A DNA stretch of 64,000 bases from NCBI GenBank assembly GCA_910577175.1, contig CAJTLU010000008.1:62001-126000 (forward strand). Reading direction: 5' to 3'. The notes under the pieces are model-generated. The model made no database searches. It was not told where the DNA came from and saw nothing but the letters and a program-made list of their open reading frames with translations. A program made the translations under genes and the position numbers. The DNA comes from an uncultured Lachnospiraceae bacterium. Its GTDB lineage: Bacteria; Bacillota; Clostridia; Lachnospirales; Lachnospiraceae. Of this stretch, positions 9,719-19,205 are shown piece after piece (position 1 is the stretch's first letter; each line of letters begins with the position of its first letter).

Positions 9719-10378
9719 TTACATTAACTGTTGTCCGTTAATTACCAGCCGGAATGCATGGTGCAGATGCTCTGCCGCCCTTTTGCAGAGCATCATGCGT
9801 TCCAGAAAAATTTCAAAATAACTGACGACCGGGCATTCCTTCGTATCAATCGTAATGTCCAGTTCAATATATTCTCCCTTGCGTACCGTTACCTTTGACT
9901 CCTTTACGGAATAATTCACCCGGTCATGGATATCAAATGTCGCAATCTCCCGGTTGCGTACACGCGTATACCGCACATCCGTCTTATCCGCAAGAATCAA
10001 CGCCGCCGCCACCGGATTCACCGGAAAGGCAGTGGACTCGTCATGGTTTCCGATGGCAGTAACAATCGTTGCGATGTCCCCATCATCAGCGCCCATTTTT
10101 TCTAAAAGGCAAAATACCATAACAGCGCCGCTCTGTGCGTGGTCGATACGGTTGACAACATTTCCGATGTCATGCAGATACCCTGCCACTCTTGCAAGTT
10201 CAACCTCCCGCGCCCCGTAGCCGAGCGTCTGCAAAATATCTCCTGCCGTCTCCGCTACCTTTGTCACATGCACAAAGCTGTGCTCTGTGTAGCCTAATGC
10301 CTGCAGGGACTCATCCGCTCTCTCAATATACGTCCGCACTGCTTTATTTGCCTTTACCGCTTCGTAGGTAATCTCCAT
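9719..10378 (-). CDS. HD-domain phosphohydrolase
   Basis: 219 residues with HSFVHV, GYLHDIGN and GNHDES, giving the His, His-Asp and Asp metal ligands of the HD superfamily, then a C-terminal part with beta strands. Similar HD proteins act on nucleotides or cyclic nucleotides; the substrate is unknown. It lies 6 bases downstream of the GH115 stop and could be cotranscribed with it. Confidence 0.75.
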   Translation of the reverse strand: MEITYEAVKANKAVRTYIERADESLQALGYTEHSFVHVTKVAETAGDILQTLGYGAREVELARVAGYLHDIGNVVNRIDHAQSGAVMVFCLLEKMGADDGDIATIVTAIGNHDESTAFPVNPVAAALILADKTDVRYTRVRNREIATFDIHDRVNYSVKESKVTVRKGEYIELDITIDTKECPVVSYFEIFLERMMLCKRAAEHLHHAFRLVINGQQLM

Positions 10379-10384
10379 ATACTA

Positions 10385-13234
10385 TTACTCGCCGCACGGC
10401 CCCAGATAGGAGGTCTTTAACGGCTTTGCAAGCGGATAAACTACTATTTTCTGCAGAATAACGCCTGCATCTACCGCACCTGCGACCAGACGGTTTTCCC
10501 CTTCCTTTAAGGTTACAGTCAGCTTACACTGTCTGATATTGTCCAATACGTTGTCATTCCATTCCTTATTCCAGCAGTTTCCGGCGGAAAAACGCTCCGG
10601 AAGCGTGGAAAATATCTGCGTCTCCCCGTCATTAACGGTCAATGCAAGGCGCTGTTTATCTCCCGGGTACAGCGGATTGGACGGCGCAACAGAAAGAACG
10701 ATTCCATACTCTCCTGCCTCCGCTGCCGCAAGCAGATAGGTAAGCTCCGGCGTTTCATGCTTTTTCACCTGCTCCTCGGTAAAACTCTCTGTCGTCGGAT
10801 ACACCTTGACAGAATCCTTTGTGCGCCCGTAATTTTTCAGCACCCGGTAGGCTGCCGAAGCCGTCCCGCGGCTCTCGACAAAGTCTCCCGCTTCAAAGAC
10901 AACATAGTCCCCGGTTCCCTGTACCTGCTTCGCATACTCCTCCATAAAGCTTTCCTTTTTCAGCTTGACAAGCTCCGGCGCCACACGCTCTGCCTTCAGC
11001 TCGAACCGCCGTCCGGCAGCCGAAATAACAACGGTTCCTGCCGTACCTGCTTCCCCGCCTGCAACGGTTACAGTAAGCCATGCGTTCATTTCATACGTTC
11101 CCTGTGTCACATCCGTACTGCATCCGCCTTCTGCGGTCACCGTATATTCCACCGGCTCCATGCCGCCGTTTAACAGCTCCACAAGAAGAGCGCCTCCGGC
11201 ACGCGGCGCCTTCAAGGTAATGCTTCCGCCAAGGAATACCCTTTCCTCGCCGGACAGACGGACTGCCGGTCTTGCGCCTTTCACGCCATAGACGGTCTGT
11301 GCTACCGGGTACTTCCAGCCCTCGTCATTCCAGGCAGAAAATCCGATATGTGCGGAAGACATCATGTGATTCCACTTGCCGCCTGCTGCCTTATGATACT
11401 CCTCCGTAAGCTCCGTATCCCTGCTGATTGCACTTTCGATTTCCTTTGCATAGCGGTTTGCGACTGTCATTCCCCACCTTGCATAATAGCTGTTTAAGCT
11501 TGCCGCTGTCTGCATCTGGATGATATTGGCGGACGCCACTGCCGGGAAATATACCAGCTCACAGAACGCCGCCTTATACTCCTTACGGCACGAAATGTAA
11601 AGGCGAGCCGCCGTTTCTGCCAGCTTCTTTGCACGCTCGCGCACCTGCTCCGTTTCACCGTAATGCACCGGGTGATACACATTTGCCGTCATTACCTCCG
11701 GACGGCGTGTACCGTTTAATCTCGTGTATTCCTTTAAAATATAAGAAATTTCCTCTAGCTCGCTCTCCGTAAAACCGCCGCCGAACTGCTTCTTCACAAA
11801 GGCATCCGTAAAATCCTCCGTCGTATTCGGCGCAGATGTTCCATAGCGGTCAAAGTCATATGCCAGACTCATAAAATAGGAAAGCGGGAACTCCTGCGGC
11901 TTTAAATCGCCTACGTTGACAATCCAGATATCGCGGATTCCGTAATCGTACGCCATGGACATCTGGTCCCATACCTTTGCAAGCGGTGTAGAATTGACCC
12001 ACTCATAAGAAACCGGCCCGCCATGGTAATCAAAATGATAATACATCCCGTAGCCGCCCTTATGCGCACGGAGCTTTTCCGTCGGCAGTGTACGCATATT
12101 TCCGAAATTATCTTCGCAAAGCATCAGCGTAACGCCGTCCAGACCGTCCCAGTCCTTCAGTCCGGAGGTTGTCTCATCGCCGTAATAGTACGCTTCCACT
12201 TCCTTATACAGCGCAAGCATCTGCGGCACCTGCTCCGTATCCTCGTTGACATACTTTGCAATCAGCTTTCTCTGTTCGGAAATAATGTCCTTTAATAAAT
12301 TGATGTTCTCCTCTAACGTGGCATCCGGTCCGAGCATCGAGCTGTCCCGCTCGCCGCGCATACCAATGGTAATGATATTCTCATATTTACCGCTGCGGGC
12401 AAGACCGCCCTCCCAGTATTTTAAAAGCCCCTCGCGGTTGACATAATAGTTCCACTCGGTTCCGTAAGGCGTATCGGCACCCTTTACCTTATCCCATTCC
12501 TCACTCGCACGCAGGCACGGCTCATGGTGGGACGTCCCCATAACGACGCCATATGTATCTGCCAGCTCCGCACTCTCAATTCCCGGTCCGTCCAATGGGA
12601 ACGAAGAGGACCACATTGCCGGCCATAAATAATTCCCCTTCATACGAAGCAGCAGCTCAAATACGTTATCGTACATCTTTGCGGTAAAACCACCAAACTT
12701 CTCAAACGTCCAGTTCCCGAACGACGGCCATTCGTCGTTGATGAAAAAGCCCCGGTACTTTACAGACGGCTCCTTTGAGGTAATCATCTGCTCCTCCGGA
12801 ATCACCGGCTCCTTGCAGCGTACCGGCGTCACATCTGCCCAGTAGACAAGCGGCGAAACCCCGATGCTCTCCGAAAGATGGAAGAGTCCGTAAATCGTTC
12901 CCCGCTTATCGCTCCCGGCAACGACTAACACTGCCTTGCTTCCCTCGCCAAGTACGGCAATTTTATAAACCTCCCGTTTCCCTTTGATATCCGATAAATC
13001 CAGCAGCCCCTCGCTCTCATACAAATCCAGAATCGGGCTCTTCCCTGCTGTTGCCGCAAGCACACAGCCGGACGGCTTCTTTACCTTTTTGGGCTGCTCC
13101 ACCTTCGGAAGCTTCCCGGAAACCATCTGGACATCCGCGCACACCTTGCCCGCAACCAGACGTACTCCCTCATATGCCTCTTTTTCTACAAGAAACGGCA
13201 CCGCACTGCTGCCGCGAACTAATTTAAAACCCAT
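10385..13234 (-). CDS. Glycoside hydrolase family 115 (xylan alpha-1,2-glucuronidase)
   Basis: 949 residues from ATG 13234 (GGGAGAGGAG upstream). The central part has GH115 signature stretches: YRGFFINDEWPSFG, LRMKGNYLWPAMW, GTSHHEP, GMRGERD and YHFDYHGGP. Family members remove 4-O-methylglucuronic acid from xylan. No signal peptide is seen, so it probably works inside the cell on imported oligosaccharides. Length and domain order fit the family, including the C-terminal beta-rich domain. Confidence 0.9.
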   Translation of the reverse strand: MGFKLVRGSSAVPFLVEKEAYEGVRLVAGKVCADVQMVSGKLPKVEQPKKVKKPSGCVLAATAGKSPILDLYESEGLLDLSDIKGKREVYKIAVLGEGSKAVLVVAGSDKRGTIYGLFHLSESIGVSPLVYWADVTPVRCKEPVIPEEQMITSKEPSVKYRGFFINDEWPSFGNWTFEKFGGFTAKMYDNVFELLLRMKGNYLWPAMWSSSFPLDGPGIESAELADTYGVVMGTSHHEPCLRASEEWDKVKGADTPYGTEWNYYVNREGLLKYWEGGLARSGKYENIITIGMRGERDSSMLGPDATLEENINLLKDIISEQRKLIAKYVNEDTEQVPQMLALYKEVEAYYYGDETTSGLKDWDGLDGVTLMLCEDNFGNMRTLPTEKLRAHKGGYGMYYHFDYHGGPVSYEWVNSTPLAKVWDQMSMAYDYGIRDIWIVNVGDLKPQEFPLSYFMSLAYDFDRYGTSAPNTTEDFTDAFVKKQFGGGFTESELEEISYILKEYTRLNGTRRPEVMTANVYHPVHYGETEQVRERAKKLAETAARLYISCRKEYKAAFCELVYFPAVASANIIQMQTAASLNSYYARWGMTVANRYAKEIESAISRDTELTEEYHKAAGGKWNHMMSSAHIGFSAWNDEGWKYPVAQTVYGVKGARPAVRLSGEERVFLGGSITLKAPRAGGALLVELLNGGMEPVEYTVTAEGGCSTDVTQGTYEMNAWLTVTVAGGEAGTAGTVVISAAGRRFELKAERVAPELVKLKKESFMEEYAKQVQGTGDYVVFEAGDFVESRGTASAAYRVLKNYGRTKDSVKVYPTTESFTEEQVKKHETPELTYLLAAAEAGEYGIVLSVAPSNPLYPGDKQRLALTVNDGETQIFSTLPERFSAGNCWNKEWNDNVLDNIRQCKLTVTLKEGENRLVAGAVDAGVILQKIVVYPLAKPLKTSYLGPCGE

Positions 13235-13330
13235 AGTGTCTCCTCTCCCTGCACTCCGGTGCAGACAAATTTCATCTGCTTTCATCATAGCATATTCAGG
13301 GAGAGGAAACAACCTGTTTTTACCCTGGGC

Positions 13331-13409
13331 TTCCGCATTTTTTGAATGACCCGGGAAGTTCCACAGACTGAATCTGCAGAACTTCCCGGGTCATTCAAAA
13401 AATGCGGAA
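13331..13409. repeat. Perfect 31-bp inverted repeat of the TTCCGCATTTT family
   Basis: Arms 13331-13361 and 13379-13409 are exact complements with a 17-base loop. The outer end is TTCCGCATTTTTTGAATG. It fills the gap between GH115 and Fic. It could act as a bidirectional terminator, but the same outer motif at 1261-1412, 33193 and 34561 points to a dispersed repeat family. Confidence 0.8.
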
Positions 13410-13428
13410 ATACAAAATTTTTCACCAG

Positions 13429-14031
13429 TCAAAGCTCTTCCGCCTTAAAGGCCGTATAATCCTCGTAATAATAGCTTTGGTCGATGCCCTTCCTATAGAC
13501 CTCACGGCTGTTGATTTCATCCGTCAGGGCATTTTTAAGCACGTACTTTATCTCAATATCCCTCAATGGACTACGCTCCATCGCAAGCAGATAATCTTCT
13601 TTATCCACCTTGCTCCAATCAACAACTCTGCCGATTTCATTTTTCAGAATATGGTCAAGCCAGATACGCATACTGCGCCCGTTCCCCTCCCGGAACGGGT
13701 GGGCGATATTCATTTCAACATACTTTTCAACAATTTCATCAAAGTCTGACTGGGGCATTTTATCAATATTTTCAAGCGCTGCTTCCAAATACAGCAGAGG
13801 TGCAAAACGGAAATTACCCTTTGCAAGGTTTACCGTACGGATTTTGCCTGCAAACTCATAAATATCCTCAAACAGATACCTGTGTATTGCCTGAAGTGTA
13901 GAAAACTTACCGGCTTCCAGCTTCTCAGGAATACCCTTTTCAAATAACTCCACCGCTTTTTTCTTACTGATACGTTCTTCCTCTCGGTCAAGAACGTCAG
14001 CGCTGTCAATCCCAAGTTTATTTTCAAGCAT
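13429..14031 (-). CDS. Fic-domain protein (probable AMP transferase)
   Basis: 200 residues from ATG 14031 (GGAGGTGC upstream). The catalytic loop HPFREGNGR is intact at residues 111-119. Fic proteins transfer AMP from ATP to target proteins. No separate antitoxin gene is upstream, and I do not see a clear (S/T)xxxE(G/N) inhibitory motif inside. Confidence 0.88.
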   Translation of the reverse strand: MLENKLGIDSADVLDREEERISKKKAVELFEKGIPEKLEAGKFSTLQAIHRYLFEDIYEFAGKIRTVNLAKGNFRFAPLLYLEAALENIDKMPQSDFDEIVEKYVEMNIAHPFREGNGRSMRIWLDHILKNEIGRVVDWSKVDKEDYLLAMERSPLRDIEIKYVLKNALTDEINSREVYRKGIDQSYYYEDYTAFKAEEL

Positions 14032-14127
14032 AAAAAGCACCTCCATGGAAAACTTGATTCCAGTATAGTACAAACAGGCAGCTTTTTCAATTGAAAATAA
14101 CCTGGAATCCCGGGTCTCTTTCAGACC

Positions 14128-15546
14128 CTACTTCTGATTCTCGCTGTGCGGCAGCGTCACACGGAACACTCTCTGCAAGAGCTGCTTCGGCTTTAACGGC
14201 ACCAGAGGGTACAGATAGCTTCTGCCGCCGATTGTCTTATTGCAGCAGATAGCGAGAATATCTAACAGCGTACCGGCAAGAAAACCCCAGAGACCAAAAC
14301 AATGCGTCAGAAACAGCAGAATAATCCGCATAAATTTTAACGCATAGCCAAGCTCTAAGCTCACCTGCGTATAATTGGCAATTGCCACAAAACTCATATA
14401 AAGCATTGCCTCGGAATTAAACCATCCGGACTGTACCGTAAAGTCACCGATAATGACACCCGCGATGACACTGAGCGGAAGGCTTAGCATACTCGGCGTA
14501 TTAAGCGAGGCAAGCCGCAGACCGTCCAGCGCGAATTCCAGTATCAGAAACTGCCAGAGCAGCGGAATATTCAGGGGTTCTTTCACCACAATAAACTGCC
14601 AGCGCTCACCCAGCCATTCGGGGTGCTGCATGAAAAGCATAAATGCCGGTGTCAGAAACAGGGCAAGGAAGTTTGTCAAAAACCGTGTCATCCGCAGATA
14701 GGTTCCTGTAATCGGCGGAAAGTAATAGTCATCGGCTTCCTCTACAATATCAAAAATTGTCGTCGGCAGTATCATTGCCGACGGAGAGTTATCCACCAAT
14801 ACAATGATGTCGCCCTCTAAGGCAGCCGCTGCCGCAGTATCCGGCCGCTCTGAAAACTTAAATTTCGGGAACGGGTTATACCATTTTCCGTGGTACAGAC
14901 ATTCCGCAAGGCTCTGCTGGTTCATCGTCAGGGACTCCACCGTAATCTTTGAAATTCTCCGCTTCACTTCCTCTAAAAACTTTTTCTCCACCCGGTCTTC
15001 CATGTAACAGAGTACAATGTCTGTATGGGACACCGTTCCTGCCTCCATAATGCACATCGTAAGCCTTGGGTCACGAATCCTTCTGCGGATTAACGCGGTA
15101 TTAAATACTAGCGTTTCTACAAAACCATCTCTTGAGCCCCGCATTACCTTATCCTTTTCCGGTTCCTCCACGCCTCTGGCCGGATACGTCCTTGCATCAA
15201 TCGAAATAACCTTGGAATAGCTCTCCAGAATCAGGCACGGAATACCTGCCAGAATATTCCGCACCGCCTCTTCTGCGGATTCTATCAAATCCACCTCCGC
15301 ATATGGCATAAACTTTTTTAAAACGCCATGTATCTTCTCTGGCATATCCTCCGCCTTGAGGCTGAAAAAATACTGGAGAAGCTTCTGTATCACTTCATCC
15401 TTTACCATTCCGTCAATAAAATACATACAGGCCTTTTTCCCGCCCATTTCGAACACATGATACAGCACGTCAAAATTCTCATCTACCCGCAGCGTCTGGT
15501 TAAAATATGCGACGCTTTCTTCAAAATTCTCTTTTAAACCAGTCAA
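14128..15546 (-). CDS. GerA-family spore protein, SpoVAF-like
   Basis: 472 residues: a cytoplasmic N-terminal domain (about 1-270) with DGMVKDEVI and SYSKVISIDARTYP, then four or five membrane helices (about 285-455), as in GerA A-subunits and SpoVAF. These sit in the inner spore membrane. No GerB/GerC genes follow, which favours the SpoVAF branch. The start is a TTG with AGGAGG 8 bases upstream. Confidence 0.85.
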   Translation of the reverse strand: MTGLKENFEESVAYFNQTLRVDENFDVLYHVFEMGGKKACMYFIDGMVKDEVIQKLLQYFFSLKAEDMPEKIHGVLKKFMPYAEVDLIESAEEAVRNILAGIPCLILESYSKVISIDARTYPARGVEEPEKDKVMRGSRDGFVETLVFNTALIRRRIRDPRLTMCIMEAGTVSHTDIVLCYMEDRVEKKFLEEVKRRISKITVESLTMNQQSLAECLYHGKWYNPFPKFKFSERPDTAAAAALEGDIIVLVDNSPSAMILPTTIFDIVEEADDYYFPPITGTYLRMTRFLTNFLALFLTPAFMLFMQHPEWLGERWQFIVVKEPLNIPLLWQFLILEFALDGLRLASLNTPSMLSLPLSVIAGVIIGDFTVQSGWFNSEAMLYMSFVAIANYTQVSLELGYALKFMRIILLFLTHCFGLWGFLAGTLLDILAICCNKTIGGRSYLYPLVPLKPKQLLQRVFRVTLPHSENQK

Positions 15547-15635
15547 AAGACACGCCTCCTATCCGCAAAGAACCTACCGACAGCCTCCTGCCATTGTTCC
15601 CCGCCTTTCCATTAGCGTGTCCCGATTTTTACAAA

Positions 15636-16133
15636 TCATTCAGTTTTTTCTTCCACTTCTGACTCCGGACTGTTTTCCGCAATATACTGCTCCAGTATCT
15701 CTGCCGCGTCTCCAATCAGCGCCATACAGGGGCGCTTTTTATAATACTCCTGCGTCCGCTCCTCCGGCACCGGCGTACTGACCTTTTCTGTAAGCCCTAA
15801 CAGCTCCCTGCAGACAATCGCCCCATTTTTTTCCCGGAACCTTCTTGCAAGCTCCTGCACTCTTGCATAATGCTCTGCCTTTTTTTCCTTTGCCTTCGGG
15901 TCGGAATATCCGTAAATCCTTCCTGCTACAAAAAGCATACCGCTTACCGCGCCGCAAACCTCCCGGAGCCGCCCCATGCCGCCGCCGAAGGAACAGACCA
16001 TAGCCGCCAGGTCCTCCGTGCTTTCCTTATAATAATCCGAAAACGCAAGCACCACCGATTGCGTACAATTATATCCTTCTTTAAAAAGCTCCATTGCCCT
16101 TTCGGCACGCACTCCGTATTTCACTTCCTCCAT
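15636..16133 (-). CDS. C_GCAxxG_C_C family protein
   Basis: 165 residues with the family pattern GYNCTQSV, GGGMGRLREVCGAVSGM and a third Cys region VCRELL. The conserved Cys residues suggest a redox or metal centre. Last gene of an operon with the cyclo-ligase, 6 bases apart. An acidic tail rich in Glu ends the protein. Confidence 0.85.
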   Translation of the reverse strand: MEEVKYGVRAERAMELFKEGYNCTQSVVLAFSDYYKESTEDLAAMVCSFGGGMGRLREVCGAVSGMLFVAGRIYGYSDPKAKEKKAEHYARVQELARRFREKNGAIVCRELLGLTEKVSTPVPEERTQEYYKKRPCMALIGDAAEILEQYIAENSPESEVEEKTE

Positions 16134-16139
16134 GGTCTC

Positions 16140-16718
16140 TCAAACCTCCGTAATTTCCTGTTCTGTAATAACACAGCTTACCCGTTTATCCCATTCCTCA
16201 CACGGCACCTTTGTTACAAGCTGCACCGCAAACGCAAGCGCAGCACAATAAAACTCCGGGTGCTTCTGCAAAAAACGGTCATAAAACCCGCCGCCATAGC
16301 CCATCCTGCCGCCGGTTTTATCAAAGGCGCAGCCCGGCGCAAACAGCAGAACCCTCTCCGCCCGAACATCCTCATAGCATACCTGCCCGGAGCACTGCAC
16401 ATCCGGCTCTAAAATTCCCCGGTAGCCCTCTACAAGCTGCGAAAAAGAAGTAATCCGGTAAAAGACAAGCTCTTCTCCCTCTACTCTTGGCACTGCCACC
16501 CTGCGCCCTTCCTTCAGCGCGCTCTGAATTAAATCCCTGGTATCTGCCTCGCTCCGGTAGCTCACATAAAATAGCAGCAGTTCTGCCTCCTGATAGCGTT
16601 TCCACGAAAGCACCTGCGCATTCCTTTTTTTATCCGCTGCCGCCCTTTCCTGTGCTGTTAGTTCCTCCCGCAGCTTCTGCATTTTCTTCCGGAACGCCTT
16701 CTTTTCCTCAAATTCCAT
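16140..16718 (-). CDS. 5-formyltetrahydrofolate cyclo-ligase
   Basis: 192 residues from ATG 16718 (GGAAGGAGGC upstream). Converts 5-formyl-THF and ATP to 5,10-methenyl-THF. Family motifs are the basic N-terminal helix (KKAFRKKMQKLR), VAVPRV, and the nucleotide loop GGRMGYGGGFYDRFL. Length is typical. Confidence 0.92.
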   Translation of the reverse strand: MEFEEKKAFRKKMQKLREELTAQERAAADKKRNAQVLSWKRYQEAELLLFYVSYRSEADTRDLIQSALKEGRRVAVPRVEGEELVFYRITSFSQLVEGYRGILEPDVQCSGQVCYEDVRAERVLLFAPGCAFDKTGGRMGYGGGFYDRFLQKHPEFYCAALAFAVQLVTKVPCEEWDKRVSCVITEQEITEV

Positions 16719-16754
16719 CAAAGCCTCCTTCCCACAAAACATAGACTACCATAT

Positions 16755-16898
16755 TTATTCTTCAGCATATTGTCCGCTTTCTAGTGCAAGCTCCGTCAAT
16801 TCCGCATTCACTGCTTTCAAAGCTCGGAGGCGCGCGATGTCAATAATGGAAATAATTTCATTAAACTGTCCCGTTTCCGGAGCTAACTCCTTCCTCAT
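16755..16898 (-). CDS. Short DUF1016 N-terminal-like remnant
   Basis: 47 residues; EIISIIDIARLRALKAVNAEL matches the first helices of DUF1016/YhcG proteins, after which the frame ends. An AGGTGAAAGC ribosome site and an ATGA overlap with the methyltransferase stop show it can be translated. It may be a decayed gene end or a retained small protein. Confidence 0.45.
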   Translation of the reverse strand: MRKELAPETGQFNEIISIIDIARLRALKAVNAELTELALESGQYAEE

Positions 16899-17707
16899 GC
16901 TTTCACCTCCGATACATAGACTTTCCCGCTCTGGTATCCTTCGCCTGCCACAATATACATCCGCTCGCACTCGGCTCCCGGCGCTTTGTGCGTCAGCACG
17001 TCATAGGCTGCCAGGAACTTTAGTCCTGCCTCCGAGAGCAGTTCCTTGATTTCCTCGAGGGAATACGCCCGCTGCAGATGTACCTCTTCATACTTCTCAT
17101 AGAGCGGCGCCTCCCCGTCTTCTCCCTCCTCCGCCTTTGCAAACAACGTCAGACAATATTCGTTCAGGTGCGTTTCCGCATCGTACAGATTCTCCCAGAT
17201 AAAACTGACCTCCTCCCGGTTCTCAGCAATCGTCGTATCCCCGAGAAGCTCCTTGTACTTATATTCTGTATTCAGGTCGAAAATAAACACCCCGCCCTGG
17301 TCCAGATAATTGTTGACCAGCCGGAACACTGCAAGCAGCTCTTCCCTGTCGGTAATATAGTTCATACTGTCACAGAGACTGACAACCGCCGCAACTGTTC
17401 CGTAAAGCTCAAAGGAGCGCATATCCTGCTGTAAATATAAAATAGAATGCGCAAACTCCTCATCCCCATGCTCCCTTGCCACCTCTAACATATCCTCCGA
17501 TAAATCAATTCCAATCATATCATATCCTGCCGCAGCAAGCCTTCTTGTCATCTGCCCCGTGCCGCAGCCAAGCTCACAGACCAGCCCCTCCGGCACGCCG
17601 TATTCCTTTAGCAGACCGGTTAAATAACATGCCCACGCATCATACGGCACATTATCCATCAGCTCGTCGTAGACGTAGGCAAATGCGGTGTAACTGCACC
17701 CTTCCAT
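16895..17707 (-). CDS. Class I SAM-dependent methyltransferase
   Basis: 270 residues. Motif I CELGCGTGQ, acidic loop GIDLSEDM, and the later VSLCDSMNYI and GVFIFDLN strands fit the small-molecule methyltransferase group with an inserted beta sheet (about residues 150-210). First gene of the operon that ends with the C_GCAxxG protein. Substrate unknown. Confidence 0.85.
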   Translation of the reverse strand: MEGCSYTAFAYVYDELMDNVPYDAWACYLTGLLKEYGVPEGLVCELGCGTGQMTRRLAAAGYDMIGIDLSEDMLEVAREHGDEEFAHSILYLQQDMRSFELYGTVAAVVSLCDSMNYITDREELLAVFRLVNNYLDQGGVFIFDLNTEYKYKELLGDTTIAENREEVSFIWENLYDAETHLNEYCLTLFAKAEEGEDGEAPLYEKYEEVHLQRAYSLEEIKELLSEAGLKFLAAYDVLTHKAPGAECERMYIVAGEGYQSGKVYVSEVKA

Positions 17708-17835
17708 CGACGCATCCGCTCCTTTTTTCTCATTTTTTAACTATCTTTCAGCATAACACACTCCCCGTCCGTTCGTCAAACAGGAAATCTTTTGGAAACT
17801 CAAAGGAAATCTTTTCAGTTTTTTGAAAAAAGTAC

Positions 17836-17864
17836 TGGAAATTTCTTCAATCCTGTTATATAAT
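17836..17864 (+). promoter_or_regulatory. Promoter of the riboswitch and Na+-pump transcript
   Basis: TGGAAA (17836-17841), 17-base spacer, TATAAT (17859-17864). The start site would be near 17871, just before the aptamer. Confidence 0.6.
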
Positions 17865-17875
17865 AGGGCTATCAA

Positions 17876-18005
17876 GTAACTCAAAAGGGAGTAGCCGGCA
17901 CTCGTTGTATTCCGCTGCGTCAGAACGATTAGCAATAATCCGCACGGAGTTGAAATGGCAAGACTTTTGTTACAACTTTCGTTGTAATAAAGGTCTATTT
18001 TTTTG
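17876..18005 (+). ncRNA. yybP-ykoY-like riboswitch with terminator
   Basis: Three conserved stretches of the yybP-ykoY (Mn2+) aptamer appear in order: AAAGGGAGTAGCC at 17884, TGCGTCAGA near 17926, and GGCAAGACTTTT near 17958. The closing stem can form between GTAACTCAAAAG (17876-17887) and CTTTTGTTAC (17964-17973). The 3' strand also starts a terminator, AGACTTTTGTTACAAC / GTTGTAATAAAGGTCT (17961-17996) followed by seven T. So ligand binding should prevent termination, an ON switch. The downstream genes are Na+-pump subunits rather than Mn exporters, so the ligand is uncertain. Confidence 0.65.
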
Positions 18006-18059
18006 TAATACTACTTGTACGCAAGCTGCTCCGCAATCTTACTTAAAAGGAGAAAAACT

Positions 18060-19193
18060 ATGGATTTCTTAATCGAAGGCATTTCCTCTGTTACCTGGCA
18101 GCAATGTGTCATGTACGCAGTCGGTGCCCTGCTCATCTGGCTCGGTATCAAAAAAGGCTATGAACCCTCTCTTTTGGTTCCAATGGGGTTCGGCGCCATC
18201 CTGGTCAATTTCCCGTTTACCTCCGTACTGACACAGGGAATTGAAGGGGTAGAATCCACCGGTATCATCGAATGGCTGTTTGACGTCGGTATCCATGCTT
18301 CCGAGGCCATGCCGGTTCTTCTGTTTATCGGTATCGGTGCCATGATTGATTTCGGCCCGCTTTTGTCGAACCCGTCCATGTTCCTGTTCGGCGCTTCCGC
18401 GCAGTTCGGTATCTTTTTCGCAATCTCGCTTGCAGCGCTGCTTGGCTTTGACTTAAAGGATGCCGCTGCCATCGGTATTATCGGCGCTGCGGATGGTCCG
18501 ACCTCCATTCTTGTGTCGCAGGTCTTAAAGTCCCGTTACATCGGCGCGATTGCCGTCGCTGCTTACTCCTACATGGCGCTCGTACCGATTATCCAGCCTG
18601 CCGTGATTAAGCTTACGACCACGAAAAAGGAACGCCGTATCCATATGGAATACAACCCGGCAAATGTTTCCAAGACAACCCGCATTTTATTTCCGGTTAT
18701 CGTCACCTTTGTCGTAGGCTTTATTTCCCCACAGTCCGTTTCCCTTGTCGGCTTCTTAATGTTCGGCAATCTGCTGCGGGAATGCGGCGTTCTCGGAACC
18801 CTTTCCGACACCGCGCAGAATACCCTTGTCAACCTGATTACCCTGCTGCTCGGCTTAACAATTTCGTTCAGTATGCGCGCAGAGGAGTTTGTAAAAACAG
18901 ATACTTTGCTGATTATGGGTATTGGCTTAATCGCTTTTATCTTTGACACAGTCGGCGGCGTCATGCTGGCTAAGCTTATGAACCTGTTCCGCAAGAATAA
19001 AATTAACCCGATGGTAGGCGCAGCCGGAATTTCCGCCTTTCCTATGGCTTCCCGTGTCGTCCAGAAGATGGCGCAGAAGGAAGAGCCGGGCAATATTATT
19101 CTGATGCACGCCGCCGGCGCAAATGTAGCCGGGCAGATTGCCTCTGCGGTTGCGGGCGGTCTTGTCATTAAGCTGGTTCTCAGCGTTCTGTAA
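18060..19193 (+). CDS. Na+-translocating decarboxylase beta subunit (OadB/GcdB/MmdB type)
   Basis: 377 residues from ATG 18060 (AAAAGGAG upstream). About ten hydrophobic helices. GAADGPTSI in the middle and GAAGISAFPMASRVVQ and HAAGANVAGQI near the end are beta-subunit signatures; the Asp of AADGPT lies in the Na+ path. The beta subunit carries out decarboxylation-coupled Na+ export. No carboxyltransferase or biotin carrier gene is nearby, so partners must be elsewhere. Preceded by a riboswitch. Confidence 0.9.
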   Translation: MDFLIEGISSVTWQQCVMYAVGALLIWLGIKKGYEPSLLVPMGFGAILVNFPFTSVLTQGIEGVESTGIIEWLFDVGIHASEAMPVLLFIGIGAMIDFGPLLSNPSMFLFGASAQFGIFFAISLAALLGFDLKDAAAIGIIGAADGPTSILVSQVLKSRYIGAIAVAAYSYMALVPIIQPAVIKLTTTKKERRIHMEYNPANVSKTTRILFPVIVTFVVGFISPQSVSLVGFLMFGNLLRECGVLGTLSDTAQNTLVNLITLLLGLTISFSMRAEEFVKTDTLLIMGIGLIAFIFDTVGGVMLAKLMNLFRKNKINPMVGAAGISAFPMASRVVQKMAQKEEPGNIILMHAAGANVAGQIASAVAGGLVIKLVLSVL

Positions 19194-19205
19194 GGAGGGA
19201 TTACA

